DNA of 59,854 nt from Bacteroidota bacterium (GTDB taxonomy: Bacteria > Bacteroidota > Bacteroidia > Chitinophagales > Chitinophagaceae). Shown here in pieces: positions 36,601-45,628 of the stretch. A model generated the notes under the pieces. That model made no database searches and had not been told where the DNA came from. It worked only from the letters and a program-made list of their open reading frames with translations. The position numbers and the translations under genes are program-made. Location: assembly GCA_005884665.1 (NCBI GenBank), contig VBAT01000018.1:79986-139839 (forward strand), in the 5' to 3' direction. Numbering within the stretch: the first letter of the stretch is position 1; every line of letters begins with the position of its first letter.

Positions 36601-39252
36601 TTAGGATGAAAACCTGGCGAATTCAGTGGTCCCCTGCTCATCCCTTTCCTTGAGCTCCCTCAATTTATCGAGGGCTCCCGCTACCACATCGCACATAATA
36701 GTATACAAAGCGCCCGGTTTGTGATTATTATAGATGTATTCCAACGCTTTGTTTTCATCGGGAATAACCATTATAGGGATAGAAGAATCGACTCTTTCAA
36801 TCCCCTCTTTCAGGAGATTGATGATCTCATCGGCGGTTCTTCCCCGTAGATTTTTATCGCAACGAATGATGATCTCATCAAAATACTGCGCTGAGATCTC
36901 TCCCAGCTCCCTGATGTCTTCATCCCGGCGGTCCCCGGTGCCGCTGATAATGCCAATGCGTAGAGAATAATCCAGTTTGCTGATAAAATCACAAAGCAAT
37001 TTTAATCCATGCGGGTTATGCGCAAAATCGGCCAGGACGGTAAAATTCCTGAAATGGAAAAAATTCAAACGTCCCGGCGTCAAACCCTCCGAAGGAATAA
37101 AAGTTTGCAAACCGGTTCTTATATCTTCAATGGTTATATCACGGAACAGATACGCTGATAATACAGCAGGCAAACAATTATTGACATTATGCACCGCTTT
37201 CCCTTCAAAAGTTACCGGGATGTTTTTTACATGCAATACCCTGATCTTCCAGTTGCCTTTCATGATCGTGATGTAACCGTTTTCATACACACAGGAAAGA
37301 CCATTAGATGCCGCATGATGCTTTATCCTGGGATTCTTTTCATCCATGCTGAACAGGGCTACATTGCAATCCAATCCTTTTCTCATCTCGTAAACCAGGT
37401 CATCATCAGCATTCAAAACAGCATAGCCATGGTTAAAAACTGTTTCAGGAAGTACCGCCTTTACTTTAGCCATTTCTTTTACACTATTGATACCGCCCAG
37501 GCCTATATGATCAGCCGCTACGTTGGTGACTACAGCAACCTCACAATTCTGGAAAGCCAACCCTGATTTTAATATGCCGCCTCTCGCGCATTCGAGCACG
37601 GCGAAATCGACAGTAGGATCTTTTAAAACAAATGCGGATGAAACGGGTCCTGTACAATCTCCCTTCATCATCATCTGGTTTTGGATATACACGCCATCAG
37701 AAGTAGTATAGCCCACTTTCTTCCCCGCACTTTTTGCGATATGTGCTGTTAATCGTGTCGTGGTCGTTTTCCCGTTTGTGCCGGTAATAGCGATAATTGG
37801 AATACGACCGACACTACCTTTCGGGAATAACATGTCGACCACAGGTTCCGCCACATTCCTTGGAAGACCTTCTGCCGGTTCTATATGCATACGGAAACCG
37901 GGTGCCGCATTCACTTCGAGCACAGCTCCTCCATTCTCCGCAACAGGTGTGCGGAGATCTCCTGCCATCACATCAATACCACATATATCCAAACCAATGA
38001 TCCGCGCTATTCGTTCAAACATGAAAATGTTGGCGGGATGCACTTCGTCGGTAACATCTGTGGAAGTGCCACCGGTTGAAAGATTAGCTGTAGGTTTTAA
38101 TAAAACCAGTTCTCCTTCGCGGGGAACAGTTTCCAGTGTATACCCGTGATCATCCAGCATTTTTTGTGTGAACTGATCAATCGTTATCTGGGTCAGCACT
38201 TTTTCATGACCATACCCCCGGTTTGGGTTCTTATTTGTTTCATCGACCAGCCATTGGATAGTATGTTCGCCATCACCTGTCACCGACGCAGGCGTCCTCA
38301 ATGCAGCGCATATAAATTTATAATTGATGACCAGGCAGCGGAAATCGTATCCTGTTATGAATTTTTCAACGATCACGCTGCGGCTGTATTCTTTCGCTGC
38401 TTCAAATGCTTTTATCGCCTGCTCCCAACTGTTGATATTGGTGGTATTGCCTTTCCCATGATTACCGTCGATAGGTTTTATCACCAGCGGGTAACCGTAT
38501 TTATCGATAGCTTCCTGTAATCCTTCTTCTGTTCTTATGACCGTTCCCTTTGGCACGGGTATTTCTGCCGATTCCAGGAGCAGCTTGGTTTCTTCTTTAT
38601 CACAGGCAATGTCCACAGCTATATTTGAAGTGGTAGAAGCGATCGTGGCCCTGATCCTTTTTTGATTGATTCCATAGCCCAGTTGCACGAGACTCTGTTT
38701 GTTTAACCGTATATAAGGTATGGCTCTTTTGACAGCTTCCTCCACAATGCACGCGGTAGAAGGTCCCATACGTGTATCCTCACGTATCTCGCGCATGGCC
38801 TGTATGTCTGGCGCAAGATCATAATCGACACCATCTACCAGTGCCTGTGCAATTCGTACCGATGCCTTCGCTGCATATACACCCGCATCTTCTTCCATAT
38901 AGCTAAAGACCACATAGTACACGCCTGGCTTTTCACCTTCGGGAGTCCTTGTTCTTCCAAAACCTGTGTCCATTCCCGCGAGGGTCTGTATTTCCAATGC
39001 AATATGTTCTATGACATGCCCCATCCAGGTACCTTCATCCACACGGTGAAAAAAACCGCCGGGACCATCTTCGCTGCAACGGTGTTCTATCAAAGAAGGG
39101 ATCAGCTTCTCCAGGCGTTCGCGAAAGCCCTGTATTTTATGAGTAGGGCTTTGTTCCAGTTCCTCCAGGTCGAGTTTCATCTGTATCAGCTTGGGACGGC
39201 GGACACTCCAGTAGTTAGGGCCCTTCAGCACTTTAATATCTAATATCTTCAT
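36601..39252 (-). CDS. cphA: Cyanophycin synthetase
   Basis: This ATP-dependent ligase builds the Asp-Arg storage polymer cyanophycin. The 883 aa match the family. The N-terminal domain begins MKILDIKVLKGPNYWS. The ATP-grasp domain (about 215-470) contains PLVIKPIDGNHGKGNTTN, and GICGIDVM-type and LEVNAAPGFRMH motifs. The Mur-ligase-like domain has the P-loop ITGTNGKTTTTRL near residue 490 and a C-terminal FADFAHNPHG. The matching degradative enzyme, cyanophycinase, lies 4.7 kb away on the other strand. The stretch between holds a carboxypeptidase, a PLP enzyme and an amino-acid permease. Confidence 0.95.
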   Translation of the reverse strand: MKILDIKVLKGPNYWSVRRPKLIQMKLDLEELEQSPTHKIQGFRERLEKLIPSLIEHRCSEDGPGGFFHRVDEGTWMGHVIEHIALEIQTLAGMDTGFGRTRTPEGEKPGVYYVVFSYMEEDAGVYAAKASVRIAQALVDGVDYDLAPDIQAMREIREDTRMGPSTACIVEEAVKRAIPYIRLNKQSLVQLGYGINQKRIRATIASTTSNIAVDIACDKEETKLLLESAEIPVPKGTVIRTEEGLQEAIDKYGYPLVIKPIDGNHGKGNTTNINSWEQAIKAFEAAKEYSRSVIVEKFITGYDFRCLVINYKFICAALRTPASVTGDGEHTIQWLVDETNKNPNRGYGHEKVLTQITIDQFTQKMLDDHGYTLETVPREGELVLLKPTANLSTGGTSTDVTDEVHPANIFMFERIARIIGLDICGIDVMAGDLRTPVAENGGAVLEVNAAPGFRMHIEPAEGLPRNVAEPVVDMLFPKGSVGRIPIIAITGTNGKTTTTRLTAHIAKSAGKKVGYTTSDGVYIQNQMMMKGDCTGPVSSAFVLKDPTVDFAVLECARGGILKSGLAFQNCEVAVVTNVAADHIGLGGINSVKEMAKVKAVLPETVFNHGYAVLNADDDLVYEMRKGLDCNVALFSMDEKNPRIKHHAASNGLSCVYENGYITIMKGNWKIRVLHVKNIPVTFEGKAVHNVNNCLPAVLSAYLFRDITIEDIRTGLQTFIPSEGLTPGRLNFFHFRNFTVLADFAHNPHGLKLLCDFISKLDYSLRIGIISGTGDRRDEDIRELGEISAQYFDEIIIRCDKNLRGRTADEIINLLKEGIERVDSSIPIMVIPDENKALEYIYNNHKPGALYTIMCDVVAGALDKLRELKERDEQGTTEFARFSS

Positions 39253-39321
39253 AAAAAGAAAATGGGTTTATACGATTCCGCGTGGCGGGACAGATTGGAA
39301 GTTAGTTTTTTTTGTTTAGCT

Positions 39322-39500
39322 GACCAATAGTAAAATAAAGAACCAAATCTCAAGAACCAAGAGCCAAATAAGTTCCAAATCGAAATATTTAAATTAAAAA
39401 AATCGTACTCCGATAAGCACCTTTTTTGAATTTGGTTCTTCTTATTTTTAATTTATTTGGTTCTTGTCCTGCCAATGGGCGGGATTGGTTCTTGGATCTT
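39322..39500. repeat. Inverted word-repeat element D
   Basis: The left part repeats GAACCAA words (AAGAACCAAATC, AAGAACCAAGAGCC). The right part repeats the inverse TTGGTTCTT several times, with the core CCTGCCAATGGGCGGG near 39470. It fills most of the 307-nt gap between cphA and the S10 gene and has no coding content. Confidence 0.65.
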
Positions 39501-39559
39501 ACGAAGTAGTCCGGATTATTTCCTAATTTCCATTCCTGTTTAAACCAAACTAATCTCAC

Positions 39560-41083
39560 ATGAAAAAGCTTTCCTTCGCTCCGCTCGCAATGACGGCGAT
39601 CGCTTTTATATTTCCCCTGTTCGTGGCTGCCCAAACGGATCTGAAAGAGACGCCGCCGAAACCCAAAGAGTGGAAAGAAGGCAATCTTTCAGTGACCAAA
39701 CATTCCATGAAGATCGGCGCTGATGTATTGAACTACACAGCAACTACCGGGTATATGACCATGAAGGATGAAAAGGACACATTAAAAGCCAACCTGTTTT
39801 TTATCGCTTATACCAAAGACGGTGAAAGCGATCCATCAAAACGCCCCATTCTTTTTTCGTTTAATGGCGGACCAGGTTCTTCTTCCGTATGGCTGCATAT
39901 GGGTGCTCTCGGTCCCAAGATCGTACTGATGACTGATGATGGGAATACTTTACCCCCTCCTTACAAATACGTTGACAACCCGAATACATGGCTGGATAAA
40001 GCCGACATCGTTTTTATCGATCCCATGATGACAGGTTTTACACGCCCAGCCGGCAAAGCTTCGCAGAGTGAATTCACAGGATATGATAACGACCTGCATT
40101 TTGTTGGTGATTTTATTCGCCTGTACCTGTCGAAATATGGCCGTTGGAGCTCACCCAAATTCATTGCCGGTGAAAGTTATGGGACGACCAGGGCGGCAGG
40201 TCTTTCCGGTTACCTGCAGGACAGGTACAATCTCAATGTAAATGGTATCATCCTCATTTCGGCGATTTTGGATTTTGGAACTGTCAGGACAGATCGGGGA
40301 AATGATGTGCCATTCCCTTTAATGCTGCCCACTTTTTCAGCTACCGCATGGTACCATAAAAAATTGGATCCGCGCTATTCCAATTTAAACGCCCTATTGC
40401 AGGAAGTACAACAGTTTGCCTCAACAGAGTATGCAAGCGCATTGATGAAAGGAGACAAAATATCCGAGACAGAACGTAATAATATTATCAATAAGCTGCA
40501 TGATTACACCGGCCTGTCCAAAGAATACCTCGACCAGACCAACCTGCGACTATATGTCGGCAGATTCAATAAGGAACTTTTGAGAGATCAGAAAAAAACA
40601 GTGGGGAGACTGGATTCCCGTATCGAAGGGCAGGACTATGACCAGGCAGGAGATGAATTTGACTATGATGCCAGTCTTGACATCGCTATTTATGGCTGTT
40701 ACACGGCGGCCATTAATGATTATATTAAACGTGATCTGAAATACGATAATGAGCTGCCTTACGAGATATTAACCGGTCGTGTTGGTCGCTGGGTAAACAG
40801 CGAGAATAAATACCTCAATGTAGCCGAAACGTTGCGCGGAGCTATGGTTAAAAATCCTTATTTGAAAGTATGGATCTGCAATGGGTATTATGACATGGCA
40901 ACACCTTTTTATGCTACTGATTATGTCATTCATCATATGTTTCTTCCAAAGGACCTGCAAAAGAATATTAGCTTTACATATTATGAAGCGGGTCATATGA
41001 TGTATATCCAGAAAGCATCACAGCTAAAAATGAAAAAGGACTATGACCAGTTCATGAGTGATGTGCTTTCAAAAGCTTTTTGA
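39560..41083 (+). CDS. Secreted serine carboxypeptidase (peptidase S10)
   Basis: This 507-aa alpha/beta-hydrolase-fold exopeptidase acts outside the cytoplasm. The oxyanion segment is FNGGPGSSSVW, nucleophile Ser206 is in GESYG, Asp445 in YYDMATPF and His479 in EAGHMMY, giving a complete triad. The signal peptide (1-24) is unusual: codons 2-14 are read from a common intergenic repeat (TTCGCTCCGCTCGCAATGACGG). It lies between cphA and a PLP enzyme. A role in peptide scavenging is more likely than direct action on cytoplasmic cyanophycin. Confidence 0.9.
   Translation: MKKLSFAPLAMTAIAFIFPLFVAAQTDLKETPPKPKEWKEGNLSVTKHSMKIGADVLNYTATTGYMTMKDEKDTLKANLFFIAYTKDGESDPSKRPILFSFNGGPGSSSVWLHMGALGPKIVLMTDDGNTLPPPYKYVDNPNTWLDKADIVFIDPMMTGFTRPAGKASQSEFTGYDNDLHFVGDFIRLYLSKYGRWSSPKFIAGESYGTTRAAGLSGYLQDRYNLNVNGIILISAILDFGTVRTDRGNDVPFPLMLPTFSATAWYHKKLDPRYSNLNALLQEVQQFASTEYASALMKGDKISETERNNIINKLHDYTGLSKEYLDQTNLRLYVGRFNKELLRDQKKTVGRLDSRIEGQDYDQAGDEFDYDASLDIAIYGCYTAAINDYIKRDLKYDNELPYEILTGRVGRWVNSENKYLNVAETLRGAMVKNPYLKVWICNGYYDMATPFYATDYVIHHMFLPKDLQKNISFTYYEAGHMMYIQKASQLKMKKDYDQFMSDVLSKAF
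39561..39602 (-). repeat. CGTCATTGCGAG repeat forming the S10 signal-peptide start
   Basis: The minus strand reads CGTCATTGCGAGCGGAGCG followed by AAGGAAAGC, the form of a widespread bacterial intergenic repeat. It overlaps the start codon region and the first 14 codons of the S10 carboxypeptidase. Confidence 0.6.
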
Positions 41084-41115
41084 CCGCGGCATTCCTTACA
41101 TGAAAAAATGATAAC

Positions 41116-42504
41116 ATGGGAAAAAACGATCGTCGCAGGTTTTTGCAAAGAGCAGGTGCATTTAGCGCCACCGCGTTTTTAGCGTCGCTGGCAAAACCGG
41201 CCTGGGCCAGGAACCTTGAGTCCGCATTGCGAAACGCAGAAGGTGTGCCTGCAGATGAACTGGCTACCGAAGATGACTTCTGGTATTATATCCAACAGGC
41301 ATTCACGGTTTCTCCCGGTCTTATCAATTTAAACAATGGCGGAGTTTCGCCTGCTCCGAAAACAGTGCAGGAGGCAATGAAGCGTTACTATGATTATAGC
41401 AACGAAGCGCCAAGCTACTATATGTGGCGCATTCTCGACCAGGGCCGCGAACCATTGAGAAAAAACCTGGCAAAACTGGCGGGTTGCGATGCAGAGGAAA
41501 TTGCCATTAACAGGAATTCTTCCGAAGGGCTTGAAACAGTGATATTCGGTTTGCAATTAAAGGCCGGTGACGAAGTGGTGGCCAGCAAACAGGATTATCC
41601 CAACATGGTAAATGCTTATAAACAAAGAGAATTGAGGGACGGGATAAAGATGGTATGGATAAACCTCGAATTGCCGAGCGAGGATGAAAACTACCTGGTC
41701 CAACAATACGTGAAAGCGTTTACTTCCAAAACAAAACTCGTCCATATCACGCATATCATCAACTGGAATGGACAAATACTGCCTGCAAAAAAAATCGCGC
41801 AGGAAGCCCATAAGCGTGGTATTGAAGTGATAGTTGATGGAGCTCATTCTTTCGCACAGTTTGATTTTACTGTTCCCGGCCTCGATGCCGATTATTTTGC
41901 GGCAAGCCTGCACAAATGGCTGTATGCCCCGATTGGAAGCGGTATGCTCTATGTAAAAAAAGAAAAAATTAAAAACCTATACCCGCTTTTTGCCACCAAT
42001 GATAACCCGTTAAAGGACGATATACGAAAATTCGAACATCTCGGAACAAGACCTTTCTTTATCGAACAGGCTATCGGCAAAGCCCTGGAGTTTCATGAAA
42101 TGATAGGGAATGAAAGAAAGGAGAATCGTTTACTTTATTTGAAGAATTACTGGATGGAAAAAGTAAAGGATGTGGCAAAAGTAAAGCTCAATACTTCCCT
42201 TCATCCGAAATGGGGCTGTGCTATCGGTAATGTGGCGATTGAAGGAAGAAAACCATCTGAGCTGGATGCGTTCCTGTTTGACAAATACAAGATACATTCA
42301 GTTGCCATCGAATGGGAAAATATTCACGGCGTAAGAATTACTCCCAATGTGTATACAACAATTGATAGTGTTAGTACAGGGAATAAAACAGTTCGCGGCA
42401 AGCTGAGGAATTACAGTAGCCATACCTTTACCTGCAGACATGTCACTTCCACAAACCAATCGCAAGATCAACCTGCTGCAAGCCACTGCTATCAACATGA
42501 TTGA
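41116..42504 (+). CDS. Tat-exported aminotransferase class V-fold PLP enzyme, frameshifted at the 3' end
   Basis: The N-terminus NDRRRFLQRAGAFSATAFLA is a twin-arginine signal, so the enzyme should be exported folded with its cofactor. The fold is that of class V aminotransferase/cysteine desulfurase-like enzymes: INLNNGGVSPAP, RNSSEGLETV, DGAHSFAQFD and Lys267 in SLHKWLYAPIG. The C-terminus departs from the family after NVYTTID. Removing one base near 42367-42370 gives IDRLVQGIKQFAAS and a stop at 42404-42406, 33 nt before the permease start. As read, the frame runs 65 nt into the permease. This is either a recent single-base insertion or a sequence error. Confidence 0.85.
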   Translation: MGKNDRRRFLQRAGAFSATAFLASLAKPAWARNLESALRNAEGVPADELATEDDFWYYIQQAFTVSPGLINLNNGGVSPAPKTVQEAMKRYYDYSNEAPSYYMWRILDQGREPLRKNLAKLAGCDAEEIAINRNSSEGLETVIFGLQLKAGDEVVASKQDYPNMVNAYKQRELRDGIKMVWINLELPSEDENYLVQQYVKAFTSKTKLVHITHIINWNGQILPAKKIAQEAHKRGIEVIVDGAHSFAQFDFTVPGLDADYFAASLHKWLYAPIGSGMLYVKKEKIKNLYPLFATNDNPLKDDIRKFEHLGTRPFFIEQAIGKALEFHEMIGNERKENRLLYLKNYWMEKVKDVAKVKLNTSLHPKWGCAIGNVAIEGRKPSELDAFLFDKYKIHSVAIEWENIHGVRITPNVYTTIDSVSTGNKTVRGKLRNYSSHTFTCRHVTSTNQSQDQPAASHCYQHD

Positions 42505-43762
42505 TATGGTTGGCATTGGTCCGTTCGTGGTGATGCCGCTTGTGGCGGCCCAGTTCGGCAATGGACTGTTCATATGGGCCTGGATATTCGGTGCCTTTAC
42601 TGCTCTTATAGATGGAATGATATGGAGCGAACTTGGGGCCAAATATCCACTGGCCGGCGGCACCTACAACTTTCATCGCATTGCATATGGCGAAAGGGGA
42701 GGAAGGCTTATGAGCTTTTTATTTGTATGGCAAACTTCCATCCAGGCTCCATTAGTAGTTGCATCTGCTGCAATCGGGTTTTCGCAATATCTTACTTACC
42801 TCGTTGATCTTACTTTGCTACAGCAAAAACTGGTCTCTGCAGGTTTGATCATCCTGGTATTGATCCTGCTCTACCGCAAAATAGAAACCGTCGGTAAGAT
42901 ATCCGTCATCTTCGGCTCTATCGTCATCGTGACAATCACCTGGATCATCATAACCGGCTTGTCTCACCAGCAGCATGCCGTTAAGCTATGGCCGGAAGAT
43001 GGCGAAACAAAAAATATATTGAGTCTTGCGTTCGGAGCCCCGATGGCATATAGTGCTGTTAAGACCGTCTACTCGTATCTCGGTTATTACAATGTTTGTC
43101 ACCTGGGAGGAGAGATCAGGAGACCCGAAGTAAATATTCCACGCAGCATTTTTATTTCGATTGCAGGTATTGCTGTGCTTTATTTGCTGATGAACGTTGC
43201 CGTTATGGGAGTCGTGCATTACCAATCAATAAATGTGAACGACAAATACCTGGTGAGCACTTTCATGGAGAAATTGTATGGGCATCGGGCAGGATCTGCT
43301 ATTACTGTTTTGATCCTTTGCATCGCTATGTCTTCCTTATTTGCCGTAGTGTTAGGATATTCAAGAGTTCCTTATGCAGCGGCAGTGGATGGAAATTTCT
43401 TTAAAATATTTGGCCGCCTGCATCCGACAAAAGGGTTTCCCTATATATCCCTGGTTGTTCTTTGTGGTCTGGGTTTGATCTTTAGCCTGTTCATGAAATT
43501 ATCTGAAGTGATCACGGCGATCCTCGCGATGCGGATCGTGATCCAATTCATAGGACAGGCGGTCGGCGTTGTTTTGCTACGGGCAAGATTCGGATCAAAG
43601 GATCTGCCGTTCAGGATGTGGCTTTTTCCCGTCCCGGTCATTTTATCTATTTCAATCTGGCTGTTCCTGTTTGTTTCAACCGGGTGGTTTGCGGTATGGG
43701 GTAGCCTCATTGCAGTTGCAGGGGTGATCACATATGCTATTACAAGGGACAGAAGGCAATAG
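42440..43762 (+). CDS. APC-family amino acid permease
   Basis: This 440-aa inner-membrane transporter has about 11-12 hydrophobic helices. Helix 1 carries INMIDMVGIGPFVVMPL, the unwound GIG segment that binds substrate in APC proteins. ALIDGMIWSELGAKYPLAGGTYNF is the conserved region after helix 2. The substrate is probably an amino acid or a polyamine. Placed between the PLP enzyme and cyanophycinase, it may supply or recover Arg or Asp, which is inference. Confidence 0.9.
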   Translation: MSLPQTNRKINLLQATAINMIDMVGIGPFVVMPLVAAQFGNGLFIWAWIFGAFTALIDGMIWSELGAKYPLAGGTYNFHRIAYGERGGRLMSFLFVWQTSIQAPLVVASAAIGFSQYLTYLVDLTLLQQKLVSAGLIILVLILLYRKIETVGKISVIFGSIVIVTITWIIITGLSHQQHAVKLWPEDGETKNILSLAFGAPMAYSAVKTVYSYLGYYNVCHLGGEIRRPEVNIPRSIFISIAGIAVLYLLMNVAVMGVVHYQSINVNDKYLVSTFMEKLYGHRAGSAITVLILCIAMSSLFAVVLGYSRVPYAAAVDGNFFKIFGRLHPTKGFPYISLVVLCGLGLIFSLFMKLSEVITAILAMRIVIQFIGQAVGVVLLRARFGSKDLPFRMWLFPVPVILSISIWLFLFVSTGWFAVWGSLIAVAGVITYAITRDRRQ

Positions 43763-43912
43763 CGGTTCTTAATCGTTTATGTCAATGGTTATGGACTACC
43801 TTTTATGCGATATGACTGTTCTTCTATTCTGAGTCGGAAAAGCAACCCCATAAGTTTGTCCACTTATCCACATACTTTGATAAGGCCATTGAACGTTAAG
43901 TCATTTTTCATT

Positions 43913-43920
43913 TACATTTG
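43913..43920 (+). promoter_or_regulatory. Putative Bacteroidota -7 element for cphB
   Basis: TACATTTG is an exact match to TAnnTTTG, 21 nt before the ATG. A TTGA at 43889-43892 lies at about the right distance to be the -33 element. Confidence 0.55.
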
Positions 43921-43941
43921 TCGTTAATCAAACCCCGTTGA

Positions 43942-44835
43942 ATGAGTCATCCTAAGGGAAAACTAATAGCGATAGGAGGAGCAGAAGACAAAGGAACCGA
44001 TTTGGAGACAGGAGAAATACATCGCAATAATCTGAACTTTTTTGAACTCGGCATTCTTCGCCGTGTTGTACTGGAAGCTGGCGGTCCATCCGCCCGGATA
44101 GAAGTCATCACCACCGCTTCAATGATCCCATACGAGGTTGGCGAAAGCTACCTGAATGCATTCGGCAGGATTGGCTGCACGAACATCGGGCTGATGCATA
44201 TCCGCACCCGCCAGGACGCCATGAAGCAAGAATACCTTGACCGCATTCGTCAATGCAATGCTGTCATGTTTACCGGCGGAAATCAATTGCGGTTAAGCGC
44301 CACCGATGGCGGAACTGAATTGTTATCGGTACTTAAAAAAAGATACCGTGAAGAAAATTTTGTGATTGCCGGCACTTCGGCAGGCGCCATGGCCATGAGC
44401 AATACGATGATCTATGAAGGCAATGCCACAAGAGCCCACCTTAAAGGCGAGGTAAAGATCACCACAGGCCTCGGATTTATTGACACGGTGATCATCGATT
44501 CGCATTTTGAAAAAAGAGGCAGGTTCGGAAGACTGGTACAGGCAGTTGCCACCAACCCTTCTTCGATCGGTATCGGGCTTGGAGAAGACACTGCTATGTT
44601 GATCACTGAAGAAAACAAAATGGAAGCAATCGGTAGCGGTCTTGTTATTATCATTGACGGTCACGATATCTATCATTCCAATATTGCCGATATACCCGAT
44701 GGTAATCCCATCAGCCTCGAAAACCTGAAAGTACATTTCTGTGAAAAAGGGAACGGATACCTGATCAGGGAACGGAAATTCCTGCCGGAAGCGAGTGAAG
44801 GGGCAGTGATTAGAAAGCAAGTGGATGTTGACTAG
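43942..44835 (+). CDS. cphB: Cyanophycinase
   Basis: This S51-family serine exopeptidase releases beta-Asp-Arg dipeptides from cyanophycin in the cytoplasm. Motifs: GKLIAIGGAEDK at the start, FTGGNQLRL, catalytic Ser146 in AGTSAGAMAMS, and His188 in IDSHFEKRGRFGRL. Its 297 aa is slightly longer than the cyanobacterial enzyme, as is common in bacteria. It has its own probable promoter. The TAG stop (44833-44835) falls inside the first word of repeat element F. Confidence 0.95.
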   Translation: MSHPKGKLIAIGGAEDKGTDLETGEIHRNNLNFFELGILRRVVLEAGGPSARIEVITTASMIPYEVGESYLNAFGRIGCTNIGLMHIRTRQDAMKQEYLDRIRQCNAVMFTGGNQLRLSATDGGTELLSVLKKRYREENFVIAGTSAGAMAMSNTMIYEGNATRAHLKGEVKITTGLGFIDTVIIDSHFEKRGRFGRLVQAVATNPSSIGIGLGEDTAMLITEENKMEAIGSGLVIIIDGHDIYHSNIADIPDGNPISLENLKVHFCEKGNGYLIRERKFLPEASEGAVIRKQVDVD

Positions 44836-44915
44836 TTGATCGGTTGATTTGTTAATCCGGTTGTAGACTGATGACCCGACTAATAAACTAATCAACTGAT
44901 CAACTGATTAACTGC
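44834..44915. repeat. Inverted word-repeat element F
   Basis: The left arm carries AGTTGATCGGTTGATTTG words, the core is GGTTGTAGACTGATG, and the right arm carries CTAATCAACTGATCAACTGATTAAC, the inverse words. The core recurs inverted in element G (45.6 kb), which flanks the other side of the next gene. Confidence 0.75.
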
Positions 44916-44945
44916 ATTTTTCTTTACCTTAGGTGAAACACAATT

Positions 44946-45614
44946 ATGAAGAAATTTCTTTTCCCCTTCGTGTTTGCACTGTTCGCATTTGCACCACAGA
45001 AAAAGACGAAGGTCATTTTTTTTGGAGATTCAATTACGCAGCAGGGTGTAAATCCCGGCGGATATGTTACCAGGATCGATAGCATGTGCAGGCTCGAAGG
45101 CATGGGAGATAAATTCGAGTTTATTGGTGCCGGTATCGGCGGTAATAAGGTATATGATCTCTACCTGCGGATGGACGATGATGTGCTTGCTAAAAACCCG
45201 GACATTGTTATTATTTACATTGGAGTAAACGATGTATGGCATAAAGCAACATCCGGCACAGGCACCGATCCGGATAAATTTGAAAAATTTTATACTGCGA
45301 TCCTGAAGAAATTAAAAGACAGGAATATCAAAGTGATACTTTGTACACCCGCAGCTATAGGTGAAAAGACCGATTTTAGCAATCAACAGGATGGAGATAT
45401 GAATGCCTACAGCAATATCATCCGCGGTCTCGCACAAAAAAACAATTTGCCGTTAGTGGATCTTCGTAAAATCTTTCTTGATTATGACATGAAGAACAAC
45501 CCGGAAAATAAAGACCGCGGTATCTTAACCATCGACAAAGTTCATTTGAATGCAAAAGGCAACCAGCTGGTGGCGGACGAAATGTGGAAACTTATCAAAG
45601 TAGCCGGCAACTGA
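44946..45614 (+). CDS. Secreted SGNH/GDSL-family hydrolase
   Basis: This 222-aa protein has an N-terminal signal or hydrophobic lead (1-17), then block I FFGDSITQQG with the nucleophile Ser, a Gly block (GAGIGGNKVYDL), block III GVNDVW and the Asp/His block TIDKVHLNAKGN. The family hydrolyses esters of carbohydrates or lipids, and the substrate cannot be read. It is a single gene between inverted copies of one repeat element. Confidence 0.88.
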   Translation: MKKFLFPFVFALFAFAPQKKTKVIFFGDSITQQGVNPGGYVTRIDSMCRLEGMGDKFEFIGAGIGGNKVYDLYLRMDDDVLAKNPDIVIIYIGVNDVWHKATSGTGTDPDKFEKFYTAILKKLKDRNIKVILCTPAAIGEKTDFSNQQDGDMNAYSNIIRGLAQKNNLPLVDLRKIFLDYDMKNNPENKDRGILTIDKVHLNAKGNQLVADEMWKLIKVAGN

Positions 45615-45628
45615 AATTCTGCCAGGAT

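Noticed and set aside
44323..44895. 190-aa minus-strand ORF opposite cphB
   Set aside because: Antisense of a clear cyanophycinase, and its start lies in repeat F.
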